A stretch of 64,000 nt of DNA, taken from contig OZ241321.1 of the NCBI GenBank assembly GCA_965199725.1, positions 1,426,001 through 1,490,000 of the forward strand, given 5' to 3'. The notes beneath the pieces were generated by a model. It was not told the origin of the DNA. It did not search any database and saw only the letters and a program-made list of their open reading frames with translations. The first letter of the stretch is position 1; each line of letters starts with the position of its first letter. The DNA comes from G965199725 sp965199725 (GTDB lineage Bacteria; Pseudomonadota; Gammaproteobacteria; Nitrosococcales; Methylophagaceae). A program made the position numbers and the translations under genes. Below are positions 45,324-54,563 of this stretch, piece by piece.

Positions 45324-47159
45324 ATGGATAGTTTGCTTGATCAGATTAACAGTCCTGATGACTTAAGGCAGCTTGATAAAAAGCAATTGCCGCAACTGGC
45401 TGAAGAAATACGCATGCTAATTATTGACAGTGTGCAACAGACTGGTGGTCATATAGCATCAAATCTTGGTGTTGTTGAGCTTACACTGGCGCTACATTAT
45501 GTATTCGACACCCCTAATGATCGTCTTATCTGGGATGTAGGTCACCAGAGTTACGCCCATAAAATTATTACTGGTCGCCGCGATAGTATGAGTACCATGC
45601 GTCAATTTGGGGGGTTATCTGGTTTTCCCAAGCGTAGTGAGAGCGAGTATGATGCTTTCGGCGTTGGTCATTCAAGCACATCAATTAGTGCGGCATTAGG
45701 CATGGCTATTGTTGCCCAGATTAATGATAATACGCGCCGTGCTGTTGCGGTTATTGGCGATGGTGCGCTTACTGCTGGTCAAGCCTATGAAGCATTGGAT
45801 CATGCTGGTGATTTGCGCACTAATTTGCTGGTTATTCTTAATGATAACGAAATGTCCATTTCTAAAAATGTTGGTGGTATGTCAAATTATCTGGCCCGTC
45901 TGCTTTCTGGCAAAGTCTATACTTCGGCGCGTGAAGGCAGCAAACGGGTTTTGGAAAAGATTCCTTCTGCATGGGAGTTTGTTCGTCGTACTGAAGAGCA
46001 TGTCAAAGGTATGGTTATTCCCGGTACATTATTTGAGGAAATGGGCTTCAATTATATTGGTCCGATTGATGGGCATGATCTTGATACGTTGATTGCCACG
46101 CTTATCAACCTGCGCAAACAAAAAGGACCGCAGTTTTTGCATGTTGTCACCAAAAAAGGCAAAGGTTACCAGCCAGCGGAACAGCAACCATGCCAGTATC
46201 ATGGTGTTAGCCCTGCAGGTAGTGCTTCACCTGCCTTAAGTTACACTCAGGTGTTTAGTGACTGGCTATGTGACATGGCAAAAGAGTCGCAAGCGCTAAT
46301 TGGTATTACGCCAGCGATGGCTGATGGATCGGGGTTAAACGCATTTGCTAAAGACTACCCTGAACGCTATTTTGATGTTGGTATTGCTGAGCAACATGCT
46401 GTTACTTTGGCTGCAGGTATGGCTTGTGAAGACAAAAAACCAGTTGTTGCCATTTACTCTACTTTTCTGCAACGTGGTTATGATCAACTTATCCATGATG
46501 TTGCCTTGCAGAATCTACCAGTTTTATTTGCTATTGATCGCGGTGGGCTTGTGGGTGCTGATGGTGCGACCCATGCAGGTAGTTTTGATCTAAGTTATCT
46601 ACGCTGTATTCCTAATATAGTCATTATGACACCTGCTGATGAGAATGAGTGTCGGCAAATGTTAACAACGGGGTATCAATATCACGGCCCGAGTGCCGTA
46701 CGTTATCCTCGCGGCGCGGGTGCTGGTGTGGTAGTGCAACCAGCATTAACTGCGCTACCTGTTGGTAGAGCAGAGGTAAAGAGGCGCGGTGAAAAGACGG
46801 CAATACTGGCGTTTGGCTCTATGTTGACATCATCGCTTGAGGCTGCCGAAAAACTGCATGCAACGGTTGTTAACATGCGTTTTGTTAAGCCTTTGGACGA
46901 AAAGTGCATTGCAGAGATAGCCGGCAGCCATGAGTTGATCGTAACGATTGAAGAAAATGCTGTTCTAGGTGGTGCTGGCAGTGGCGTTAATGAATATCTG
47001 CATACCATTGGTAATAGTGCATCAGTGATTAATCTTGGCTTGCCTGATAAATTTCTTGACCATGGCAAACAACAACATTTGCTTGGTCTGTGTGATCTTA
47101 ATGCAGCAGGCATAATCAATGCTGTCAACAGCCATTTTTCTATAGTTGATCAACATTGA
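45324..47159 (+). CDS. dxs: 1-deoxy-D-xylulose-5-phosphate synthase Dxs
   Basis: A 611-aa thiamine diphosphate enzyme that makes DXP from pyruvate and glyceraldehyde 3-phosphate, the entry to the MEP isoprenoid pathway. It has GHQSYAHKIITGRRD, the ThDP/Mg motif VIGDGALTAGQAYEALDHA, NDNEMSISKNVGG, and the central GIAEQHAVTLAAGMA. It is 16 bp after ispA in the isoprenoid run, and the TGA stop is 26 bp before the queD ATG. Confidence 0.97.
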   Translation: MDSLLDQINSPDDLRQLDKKQLPQLAEEIRMLIIDSVQQTGGHIASNLGVVELTLALHYVFDTPNDRLIWDVGHQSYAHKIITGRRDSMSTMRQFGGLSGFPKRSESEYDAFGVGHSSTSISAALGMAIVAQINDNTRRAVAVIGDGALTAGQAYEALDHAGDLRTNLLVILNDNEMSISKNVGGMSNYLARLLSGKVYTSAREGSKRVLEKIPSAWEFVRRTEEHVKGMVIPGTLFEEMGFNYIGPIDGHDLDTLIATLINLRKQKGPQFLHVVTKKGKGYQPAEQQPCQYHGVSPAGSASPALSYTQVFSDWLCDMAKESQALIGITPAMADGSGLNAFAKDYPERYFDVGIAEQHAVTLAAGMACEDKKPVVAIYSTFLQRGYDQLIHDVALQNLPVLFAIDRGGLVGADGATHAGSFDLSYLRCIPNIVIMTPADENECRQMLTTGYQYHGPSAVRYPRGAGAGVVVQPALTALPVGRAEVKRRGEKTAILAFGSMLTSSLEAAEKLHATVVNMRFVKPLDEKCIAEIAGSHELIVTIEENAVLGGAGSGVNEYLHTIGNSASVINLGLPDKFLDHGKQQHLLGLCDLNAAGIINAVNSHFSIVDQH

Positions 47160-47176
47160 TCAATTCTCAGTATAAT
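47146..47176 (+). promoter_or_regulatory. Possible promoter directly upstream of queD
   Basis: TTGATC (47146-47151) and TATAAT (47171-47176) are 19 bp apart at the very end of dxs. The start site would be near 47183, about three bases before the queD ATG, so a leaderless queD message would result. The 19-bp spacing is suboptimal. Confidence 0.35.
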
Positions 47177-47185
47177 AGCCACATT

Positions 47186-47569
47186 ATGGGTGCTACTTAT
47201 ACCTTAAAAGTTGTTGCTGATTTTGCATCAGCGCATACCTTACGTGATTACCCAGGCGATTGTAGCCGTATGCACGGACATAACTGGAAATTAGAAGTAG
47301 ATGTAACTGCTATTGCGTTAAATGAGCATGGTATGGGCATGGACTTTAAAATAATTAAAGCTGCTGCCCGCAAGCTGGCAAAAACACTTGATCATTGTTA
47401 TCTTAACGATATTTCACCATTCGATATGGTCAACCCTACAGCAGAAAATATTGCCCGCTATTTTTACCAGCATCTTACTACCATGCTGAATACAGATACA
47501 GCAAAAATATCAGGCGTTACCCTATGGGAAACTGATCGCGCTTGTGTTCATTATAACGAGGGTAATTAA
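47186..47569 (+). CDS. queD: 6-carboxytetrahydropterin synthase QueD (PTPS family)
   Basis: A 127-aa PTPS-fold enzyme that makes 6-carboxytetrahydropterin from dihydroneopterin triphosphate for 7-deazaguanine (queuosine) synthesis. It has FASAHTLRDYPGDCSRMHGHNWKLEV, with the zinc His residues and the catalytic Cys, and LDHCYLNDI. I chose the ATG at 47186, because homologues start right there, rather than a TTG in the dxs stop. No clear ribosome site precedes the ATG, which fits a leaderless start. folE2 follows by 1 bp. Confidence 0.92.
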   Translation: MGATYTLKVVADFASAHTLRDYPGDCSRMHGHNWKLEVDVTAIALNEHGMGMDFKIIKAAARKLAKTLDHCYLNDISPFDMVNPTAENIARYFYQHLTTMLNTDTAKISGVTLWETDRACVHYNEGN

Positions 47570-47570
47570 T

Positions 47571-48380
47571 ATGATTGACAGTAACAAAACAGCTTATGGT
47601 CATGAGATAGAAGATGTACAGAATGCCTCTGACAAACGCCAGCTTGCTATTGATAAAGTGGGCATCAAGGATATTCAGCACCCGATTAAAATCAGTGATC
47701 GTTCAAAAGGCGAGCAACACACGATTGCTAATTTCAATATGTATGTCAACTTGCCTCACCAATTTAAAGGCACCCATATGTCCCGTTTTGTCGAAATTTT
47801 AAACCAATATGAAAGCGAAATAACGGTGACATCGTTTCGTACCATGCTGAGTGAAATGACAGCACGTTTGCAGGCTAAGTCAGGGTATATTGAAATGGAG
47901 TTTCCTTATTTTATTTGCAAAGAGGCACCTATCAGTAAGGTAAAAAGCCTGATGAACTATCAAGCGAGTTTTATCGGTCAGATAAATGGTGATACAACTG
48001 ATGTTATTGTTAAAGTTGTTATACCAGTTACAAGTTTGTGCCCTTGTTCAAAGCGTATTTCAGATTATGGTGCCCATAATCAACGTTCGCATGTCACTAT
48101 TACGGTGCGTGTTGATAGCTTTATCTGGATTGAAGACTTAATTGATCTGGTTGAAGAAGAGGCATCATGTGAAATTTTTGGCCTGTTAAAGCGCCCTGAT
48201 GAAAAGTTTGTTACTGAAAAGGCCTATGATAATCCAAAATTTGTTGAGGATATTGTTCGTGATATTGCTGCTCGTTTTAATGAAGATGATCGCATTAATG
48301 CCTATATTGTTGAATCGGAAAACTTTGAATCAATTCACAACCATTCTGCCTATGCCCTTATTACCAAGGGTTTTAGCTGA
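47571..48380 (+). CDS. folE2: GTP cyclohydrolase FolE2
   Basis: A 269-aa type IB GTP cyclohydrolase that makes dihydroneopterin triphosphate, the substrate of QueD. It has VTSLCPCSKRISDYGAHNQRSHV, which contains the catalytic Cys and the HNQRSH block, plus SKGEQHTIANFNMYVNLP near the N-terminus. FolE2 does not need zinc in the way FolE does. I chose the ATG at 47571 behind GAGGG; an in-frame start at 47544 inside queD is not supported. The two neighbours together feed tRNA queuosine or folate. Confidence 0.94.
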   Translation: MIDSNKTAYGHEIEDVQNASDKRQLAIDKVGIKDIQHPIKISDRSKGEQHTIANFNMYVNLPHQFKGTHMSRFVEILNQYESEITVTSFRTMLSEMTARLQAKSGYIEMEFPYFICKEAPISKVKSLMNYQASFIGQINGDTTDVIVKVVIPVTSLCPCSKRISDYGAHNQRSHVTITVRVDSFIWIEDLIDLVEEEASCEIFGLLKRPDEKFVTEKAYDNPKFVEDIVRDIAARFNEDDRINAYIVESENFESIHNHSAYALITKGFS

Positions 48381-48457
48381 TTAAGGTAAGCTTAGATAAC
48401 GGATTGTAAAGTGAGGAAAATATGAATGGGGTCTGGTGCAGTGATGCTATTAGCTGA

Positions 48458-48631
48458 TTTCCTTTCGATTACTTTAATACTGATTCATTTATTAATTATG
48501 ATAATTATGGTAGTTACCAGCAGATGATAGATAAAATCATAGAACTGGATAACGATGATACAAAATACAAATCTTTCCTAGAGCAATCCTACGGTTCATA
48601 TTTTGATATAGCCGAAAAGAAAGGACAGTGA
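48458..48631 (+). pseudogene. C-terminal remnant of a GT10-like fucosyltransferase
   Basis: A 57-codon frame after an in-frame TGA reads FDYFNTDSFINYDNYGSYQQ, then MIDKIIELDNDDTKYKSFLEQ. That matches the C-terminal FNxxSFINVxDF block of alpha-1,3-fucosyltransferases (GT10). The upstream sequence contains YEWG in the same family position, then stops. It is a decayed end piece without a start codon. Confidence 0.45.
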
Positions 48632-48866
48632 GCATTCGCAAGCAAAATTCGTTTGATTCTTGACAGATAGATAGTAAGTTTTTTCGTGGGATAGTAATCA
48701 GTGAACTGTCTTCATTGGCCTTAGTATATGCAGAGGTATTCGCATGGCTGTATAAAAATGACACTGCCTCAGTGACTAAATGATCTTTTCTTAGTATCTG
48801 AAAATTTTCTCTTTTTTGTCTTATTTTTAACCACCCATCTAGCAGATAATTCATCAGGCGAATCAC
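48537..48866 (-). pseudogene. Remnant of a Crp/Fnr-type cyclic-nucleotide-binding domain
   Basis: A 109-codon frame with a stretch that resembles the end of a cNMP-binding domain: ANEDSSLITIPRKNLLSIC followed by CLRMLTVLSFRLYQNMNRR. The N-terminal beta-roll is not recognisable and no helix-turn-helix follows, because the frame runs on into the antisense of the GT10 remnant. Likely a broken regulator gene; a short functional protein is unlikely. Confidence 0.4.
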
Positions 48867-48877
48867 AATGTTTGTAT

Positions 48878-48967
48878 TATGAAAAATTATCGCCGTACGC
48901 TTTGCGTCATTATTATGCTGTGCATTTATTGGAAAATGGGTATGATATTCGGACTATTCAGGGCTAA
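48878..48967 (+). pseudogene. Remnant of an integron-type tyrosine recombinase
   Basis: A 29-codon stretch reads YEKLSPYALRHYYAVHLLEN, then GYDIRTIQG before a stop. It corresponds to the box around LSPHTLRHSFATHLLENGYDIRTIQELLGH of integron integrases and related XerC-like recombinases. The catalytic Arg is kept, but the box His (HTLRH) is now Tyr (YALRH), and the frame stops before the tyrosine nucleophile. No intact attC-like sites were seen near it. Confidence 0.6.
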
Positions 48968-48982
48968 AATTTGAATACAGTT

Positions 48983-49000
48983 TTATCATTATTGTGATAA
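48983..49000. promoter_or_regulatory. Perfect inverted repeat upstream of the RND genes
   Basis: TTATCA (48983-48988) and TGATAA (48995-49000) are separated by six bases, 40 bp before the adaptor gene. It has the shape of an operator for a dimeric regulator, but no regulator gene is intact beside it. Tentative. Confidence 0.3.
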
Positions 49001-49039
49001 TGCGATTCTAAATAATTTAACAATCCACTAGCGGTATTG

Positions 49040-50158
49040 ATGAAAAATATTAATAAATTATGGCGAACCAAAAATTATCTCGCTGCCTTAGCTATTGCAT
49101 TGATCGCCTTATTTTGGATGAACAGTCGTCCGACAAACAGTCTGGATCATTTGCAAACAGGGCCAAGACTATCCGAACCCAATCTGACTAAGGTACAGGT
49201 AGCACGCTTACAAACCAAGCCATATCAATTAAAAGTACATCTTAGTGCCAGGACCGAGCCTAATCGTATAGTTGATCTAAAAGCCGAACTGGAAGGGCGC
49301 ATTACCCGCTTGCCGCTGGAAAAAGGCAGCATGGTCAAAACTGACGATGTCGTCTGTGAGCTGGCTATTGAAGATCGGCAACAACGGGTAAATGAAGCTA
49401 AATCTGCCTTGCAGCATGCATGGCTAGAGTATGAAGGAGCGCAGCAATTAAATCGCGATGGTCTTGGATCAGAAGTGGCCACCGCTGCCAGTCAGGCAAA
49501 ATTGCAAAGGGCCACGGCCATCTTAGAGAAGGCAAAAGTTGATCTCGCCAATATCAATATTCGTGCTCCTTTCGCTGGCATATTGGATACCCGTCCAGTT
49601 GAGTTAGGTGAATACATGCAAAAGGGAGACGTGTGTGCCCGTGTGATTGATCTTAATCCGATGGTGCTGAAAGGCAGAGTATCGGAAAGCGATGTCATCA
49701 TGCTTGGCAGCGGCAACACTGCCAAAGCTACACTGCACAGTGGTCAGAAGGTGATCGGCAGGATTCGTTATATTGGTCGCGAGCCCGATCAGATTACTCG
49801 CACTTTTCCGCTAGAAATCACGATTGATAATGCTGGCGGGCAGCTATTAGCAGGCATGACTGCTAAGGTGGAACTACCACTGACAGAAATGCCAGCTTAT
49901 CATGTGCGTTCTTCTTTACTGACACTGGACGATAACGGAAGCCTTGGATTACATATCGTTGATGAGCAGCAAATCGTCCGCTTTTATCCAGTCACTATTA
50001 TTGGCAGCGACCATAACGGCATCTGGCTAACCGGTATACCTGATGGCAGTCTCTTGATTACGATGGGGCAGGAATACGTTAGTCCTGGAGAGAAAGTAAA
50101 CTATATGCTTGACCAGCCGCTAGATAATATTTCTGAGATAAATAAGGTGAACAGGTAA
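49040..50158 (+). CDS. RND efflux periplasmic adaptor (membrane fusion protein)
   Basis: A 372-aa membrane fusion protein. An N-terminal anchor (AALAIALIALFWMNS) is followed by a barrel-sandwich/lipoyl half (VDLKAELEGRITRLPLEKGSMVKTDDVV), a helical hairpin about residues 105-150, the second lipoyl half (NIRAPFAGILDTRPVELGEYMQKGD), and a beta-barrel. It bridges the inner-membrane pump to an outer-membrane channel. I chose the ATG at 49040. It is 7 bp before the pump gene; no channel gene is next to it. Confidence 0.93.
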   Translation: MKNINKLWRTKNYLAALAIALIALFWMNSRPTNSLDHLQTGPRLSEPNLTKVQVARLQTKPYQLKVHLSARTEPNRIVDLKAELEGRITRLPLEKGSMVKTDDVVCELAIEDRQQRVNEAKSALQHAWLEYEGAQQLNRDGLGSEVATAASQAKLQRATAILEKAKVDLANINIRAPFAGILDTRPVELGEYMQKGDVCARVIDLNPMVLKGRVSESDVIMLGSGNTAKATLHSGQKVIGRIRYIGREPDQITRTFPLEITIDNAGGQLLAGMTAKVELPLTEMPAYHVRSSLLTLDDNGSLGLHIVDEQQIVRFYPVTIIGSDHNGIWLTGIPDGSLLITMGQEYVSPGEKVNYMLDQPLDNISEINKVNR

Positions 50159-50165
50159 GTCTTAA

Positions 50166-53100
50166 ATGAGCATTATTCGTACTGCAACTTCCCGCTCACG
50201 CAGTATCTTGTCCATTTTTTTGATGATTGTGTTAGTGGGGTTGTTTGCGCGTAACAACATACCTTTGGCGCTCAATCCAGATGTGGCAGTACCAATTGTG
50301 GTTATCTCAATATTTCAGGACGGTATTTCCCCGGAAGATGGTGATCGTCTGTTACTCAGACCCATTGAACAGGAATTACGTAACATTGAAGGGTTGAAAG
50401 AAACTAAGGGCACCGCACGTGAATCGATTGCTTACCTGCTGGCTGAGTTTGAATCAGAGGTGGATATTAACCAGGCTATCATTGATGTGCGTGAGGCAGT
50501 AGATCGGGCTAAATCAAAACTGCCACAGGAAGCCGAAGAACCCAATGTAAAAGAAGTAAATGCTGACGAGTTCCCTGCCATTGTAGTGACATTAAGAGGC
50601 GATGTACCAGAGCGCACGCTATTCCAAAATGCACAGACCCTTCAACGTGCGTTTGAAGACATTAGTTCTGTGCTGGAAGCAAATATGGTTGGTCATCGTG
50701 AGGAAATGGTAGAAATTGTCATTGATCCAGTCAAATTAGAATACTATGGTATTACCAGTAAGCAGCTTATGAATGCTGTTTTTACCAATAACATGCTGAT
50801 AGCTGCCGGCGAGTTTGACAATAGCTATGGGCGCTTTTCTATTAAAGCACCTGGTCTGATTGAAAGTACCGCTGATGTATATAACATTCCGGTTAAGTCA
50901 ACCTCTGATGGCGCGATCACTCTAGCAGACATTACCAAGGTTCGTCGTACTTTCAAAGACCCATCCAGATTCACTTCAGTAAACGGTGATAATGCCATAG
51001 CGATAGAAGTTAAAAAACGTAACGGTGCTAGCCAGATTGAGGTATCGCAAGCAGTACGTAATATTGTTAATGAACATGCTACCACTATTCCTAAAAATAT
51101 CATCATTGAATATGTGCTTGACCAATCGCAAGTCACTATGGACATGGTATCGGAGATGCAGGGCAATATTGTCACTGCTATGGTTTTAGTGATGATCATT
51201 GTAGTGGCTGCACTAGGTCTGCGTTCTGGTTTTCTGGTTGGTGTTGGTATACCGTTTTCTCTGTTATTCTCTATAATCATTCTGTTCTATCAGAATTTTT
51301 CGTTTAACGGTATGGTGATGTTTGCCATGATACTGGCGCTAGGCATGCTAATTGATGGTGTTATTGTTATTACTGAATATGCAGATCGTAAAATGGTCGA
51401 AGGCTTAAGCGCTACCAGTGCTTATCAGGCTTCAGTAAAACGCATGTTCTGGCCAGTAGTTGCATCTACTGCTACTACACTGGCAGCATTTTTACCCTTA
51501 ATGTTCTGGCCTGGAGTAGCTGGCGACTTTATGGGGTATCTACCTGTTACTGTTTTTACTGTGTTGGCAGGTTCGCTACTTTACACATTGTTGTTTGCCC
51601 CAGTAGCAGGATCGCTGATAGGTGGTGGCAATAAACAAACGGCTATTAGCCAATATTTGAGAAAACTGGAAACCGATCCGCCGGAAACTCTTGACGGTAT
51701 AACCGGCCAATATGCCAGAATGCTTGCCTGGCTGATGCGTGCGCCAATTATCGTTGCTATGATTAGTCTGTTTGGCGTATTCATGATCTTTAAGTTTTAT
51801 GGTCAATATAACAGTGGAATAGCGTTTTTTACTGAAACAGAAGAAAAATACGGTCAGGTAGCTGTGCGTGCCCAAGGTAATTTATCGGTTAATGAGGTGC
51901 GTGATATTATTCAGCAGGTTGAGCAATTAGTGATGTCTGTACCCGGTGTTCTATCTACTTATTCATCTTCTGGTACTGACAGCACCCAGAGCGGTGGGCC
52001 TCGTCCACCCGCTAAAGATCAGATTGGCACATTGCTGGTTGAACTAGATGAACCTGAAAATCTGAATAAAACAACACTTGCGGTATTTGCTGACATTAAT
52101 CAGTACGCCAATGTTATCCCTGGCGTTATTGTCTCTGCCAATCCATTTAGCAATGGACCGCCAATTGGCAAACCCATTCAGATACAACTTGCATCTCACA
52201 ATAAGGATAAACTCAAAGCAGCCACTGCCAAACTATCTCGTTATCTGGCAGAACATGTTGCCGGCTTGCGTGATGTGACTGACACCACGCCATTGCCCGG
52301 GATTGAATGGGAAATGCAGGTTGATCGGACATTGGCAGCCCAAATGGGCACTAATATTGTGGAAGTGGGGCGCGCGTTACAGCTCTTGACTAATGGTATT
52401 AAGCTGGGGGAATATCGTCCTAACGATGCCAACAGAGAAGTTGATATTCGCCTGCGGTACCCTGATAGTGAGCGTGGTATGACAGCATTGGATAATTTAC
52501 GTATTAACACCGAATCTGGCCCAGTGCCAATAGCTAATTTTGTCAAGCGGGTATCTACCCACAGAATTGATAAAATCACCCGTGTTAACGGTATTCAGGT
52601 CATGAATGTGCGTGCTGATGTACAACCTAGCGTACTTGCTGACAACAAAATCAGGGAAATTAAAGCTTGGCTTGCAACAATCAATATTGATCCTGAAGTC
52701 ACGATTAAGTTTCGTGGTGCCAATGAAGAGCAGGAAAAGTCAAAAGCCTTTCTGTCAGTTGCTTTCTCACTGGCACTGTTTTTGATGTTTATCATGCTAG
52801 TCACTCAATTTAACAGCTTCTATCAGGCGTTACTAATTTTATCATCAGTAGTTATGTCTATTGCTGGTGTACTGCTGGGGCTGTTATTGACGGGTGGTGT
52901 ATTCAGCACTATTCTAACTGGTGCAGGCATTGTAGCACTGGCAGGTATCGTGGTTAACAATAATATCGTATTGATTGATACTTATAATCACCTAAGCCGA
53001 TCTGCCACTAAGCTGACACCCGAGCAAATAGCAATAAGAACCTGCGCCCAACGCTTACGACCAGTGTTTTTAACCACTTCCACCACCATTTTAGGGCTGA

Positions 53101-53303
53101 TGCCAATGGCAAGCGCTGTCAGTATTGATATTATTAATCGTAATGTTGTAGTGAATGGTCTTATTGTGTCTGGTTTTCAACCATTAGCTTCAGCAGTTGT
53201 TCATGGCTTGTTATTTGCTACCTTACTGACCCTGATTATCACCCCAGTAATGTTGGTGTTGCCTAGCCGCATTGTCCGGTTGCTAAAATATGCTGTAAAG
53301 TAA
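50166..53303 (+). CDS. RND family efflux pump permease
   Basis: A 1045-aa proton-driven exporter with twelve expected spans and two large periplasmic loops. The N-terminus has PDVAVPIVVISIFQDGISPEDGDRLLLRPIEQEL, and TM4 has MFAMILALGMLIDGVIVITEYAD, with an acidic residue, which fits the hydrophobic/amphiphilic (HAE-1-like) branch rather than the metal (CusA) branch. Substrate unknown. It is downstream of its adaptor and followed by 206 bp with no gene before the convergent hemH. Confidence 0.93.
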   Translation: MSIIRTATSRSRSILSIFLMIVLVGLFARNNIPLALNPDVAVPIVVISIFQDGISPEDGDRLLLRPIEQELRNIEGLKETKGTARESIAYLLAEFESEVDINQAIIDVREAVDRAKSKLPQEAEEPNVKEVNADEFPAIVVTLRGDVPERTLFQNAQTLQRAFEDISSVLEANMVGHREEMVEIVIDPVKLEYYGITSKQLMNAVFTNNMLIAAGEFDNSYGRFSIKAPGLIESTADVYNIPVKSTSDGAITLADITKVRRTFKDPSRFTSVNGDNAIAIEVKKRNGASQIEVSQAVRNIVNEHATTIPKNIIIEYVLDQSQVTMDMVSEMQGNIVTAMVLVMIIVVAALGLRSGFLVGVGIPFSLLFSIIILFYQNFSFNGMVMFAMILALGMLIDGVIVITEYADRKMVEGLSATSAYQASVKRMFWPVVASTATTLAAFLPLMFWPGVAGDFMGYLPVTVFTVLAGSLLYTLLFAPVAGSLIGGGNKQTAISQYLRKLETDPPETLDGITGQYARMLAWLMRAPIIVAMISLFGVFMIFKFYGQYNSGIAFFTETEEKYGQVAVRAQGNLSVNEVRDIIQQVEQLVMSVPGVLSTYSSSGTDSTQSGGPRPPAKDQIGTLLVELDEPENLNKTTLAVFADINQYANVIPGVIVSANPFSNGPPIGKPIQIQLASHNKDKLKAATAKLSRYLAEHVAGLRDVTDTTPLPGIEWEMQVDRTLAAQMGTNIVEVGRALQLLTNGIKLGEYRPNDANREVDIRLRYPDSERGMTALDNLRINTESGPVPIANFVKRVSTHRIDKITRVNGIQVMNVRADVQPSVLADNKIREIKAWLATINIDPEVTIKFRGANEEQEKSKAFLSVAFSLALFLMFIMLVTQFNSFYQALLILSSVVMSIAGVLLGLLLTGGVFSTILTGAGIVALAGIVVNNNIVLIDTYNHLSRSATKLTPEQIAIRTCAQRLRPVFLTTSTTILGLMPMASAVSIDIINRNVVVNGLIVSGFQPLASAVVHGLLFATLLTLIITPVMLVLPSRIVRLLKYAVK

Positions 53304-53509
53304 ATAGCATGAGCAGCTGGTAACTTGAGCTAAAATTATAATCTCTTTATTGACAGTGCATGATGTTGGTGTTTATCAAATACATGTTTATTTTTACGAC
53401 CACGATCAGCTAATCCATGACAGATCCTTAAATAATAAGGCTTAATACTGACTTAACTATCGGAAGTTAATAGCGTTACTTAAGACAATTTGGTAACTCT
53501 ATGGAGAGT

Positions 53510-54520
53510 TTACGGTTGGCACCATTCCGCCAATGTGTTTATCCATGCTGGATGATCATTTAAGCAAGGAATAAAGGTAAATGACTTGCCACCCGCTGAC
53601 TGAAAAATTTCTTGTCCGCCTATCGCGATTTCTTCCAGCGTTTCTAGGCAATCAGTGACAAATGCCGGGCAGATAATAAGCAGGTTGCTGACTCCTGAGG
53701 TCGCTAATTTGCGTAAGGTATTTTCTGTGCTTGGTTCCAGCCATTTTGCTCTGCCCAGACGCGACTGGAAGGCAATGGAATATTGCGATGATTTAAGCCC
53801 TGCTTTATCAGCAAAGCAGGCTGTTGTGCGGAATACATGATAGCGATAGCAGCAATTTTTATGATCATCGTTATCCCCTTGACAGCACATACCCTCTTTA
53901 AATTGATAACCGCTTGGATGGTAGTTAGCAAGATGTGATTCAGGCAGGCCGTGATAACTGAATAAAATATGATCATAGCGCTTATCAAGGTAAAGCTGGG
54001 CACTTTTGACTAAAGCGTGAATATAATCAGGATGATCATAAAAAGGCGGAAAAACGGTTAAGTTAACGGGCAATTTATGTTTTTTGATAACAATTTGTGC
54101 TTCATGAATAGAGGTGGTTACCGTGCTATCAGCATAGTGCGGATAAAGTGGCATGAATAAAATCTCGCTTATGTCTTGTTGCTGAGCAAGATGCAACATC
54201 TGTTCACCAATGCTTGGCTCACCATAACGCATGGCCATGCCAACGGGCATATCAAGTTCCGCTTGCAATTTTGTTTGCAGGCGTTTTGATAACACAATCA
54301 GGGGTGATCCCTCTTTTGTCCAGATTTTTTTGTATGCCTTAGCGGATTGCGCCGGCCGAAAGGGTAGCACAAACAAACCAACAATTAACCGCCTTATCAG
54401 CCAGGGCAGTTGAATGACATGCCTATCCATTAAAAACTGATTTAAGTAGCGGCGAACAGCTTTACTATCAGGTTGACAAGGTGAGCCTAAATTAGCTAAT
54501 AATACTGCGCGTTTGTTCAT
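53510..54520 (-). CDS. hemH: Ferrochelatase HemH
   Basis: A 336-aa enzyme that inserts ferrous iron into protoporphyrin IX, the last step of heme synthesis. It has AVLLANLGSPCQPDSKAVRRYL at the N-terminus, FMPLYPHYADSTVTTS, and the active-site ILFSYHGLPESHLANYHP, with the catalytic His. The C-terminal PAFVTDCLETLEEI contributes the conserved Glu. It is alone on its strand here, convergent with the RND pump. Together with hemE (6.4 kb) it shows a full heme pathway is likely. Confidence 0.95.
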   Translation of the reverse strand: MNKRAVLLANLGSPCQPDSKAVRRYLNQFLMDRHVIQLPWLIRRLIVGLFVLPFRPAQSAKAYKKIWTKEGSPLIVLSKRLQTKLQAELDMPVGMAMRYGEPSIGEQMLHLAQQQDISEILFMPLYPHYADSTVTTSIHEAQIVIKKHKLPVNLTVFPPFYDHPDYIHALVKSAQLYLDKRYDHILFSYHGLPESHLANYHPSGYQFKEGMCCQGDNDDHKNCCYRYHVFRTTACFADKAGLKSSQYSIAFQSRLGRAKWLEPSTENTLRKLATSGVSNLLIICPAFVTDCLETLEEIAIGGQEIFQSAGGKSFTFIPCLNDHPAWINTLAEWCQP

Positions 54521-54563
54521 GGCGTTATCAGGGTCAATAAAAAGATTAGTTAACCCGACACTG

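Noticed and set aside
46703..47128. 141-codon open frame opposite dxs
   Set aside because: Antisense to an intact dxs, with low-complexity content and no motif.
50825..51280. 151-codon frame opposite the RND pump
   Set aside because: Antisense to transmembrane codons of the pump; a reflection of its coding bias.
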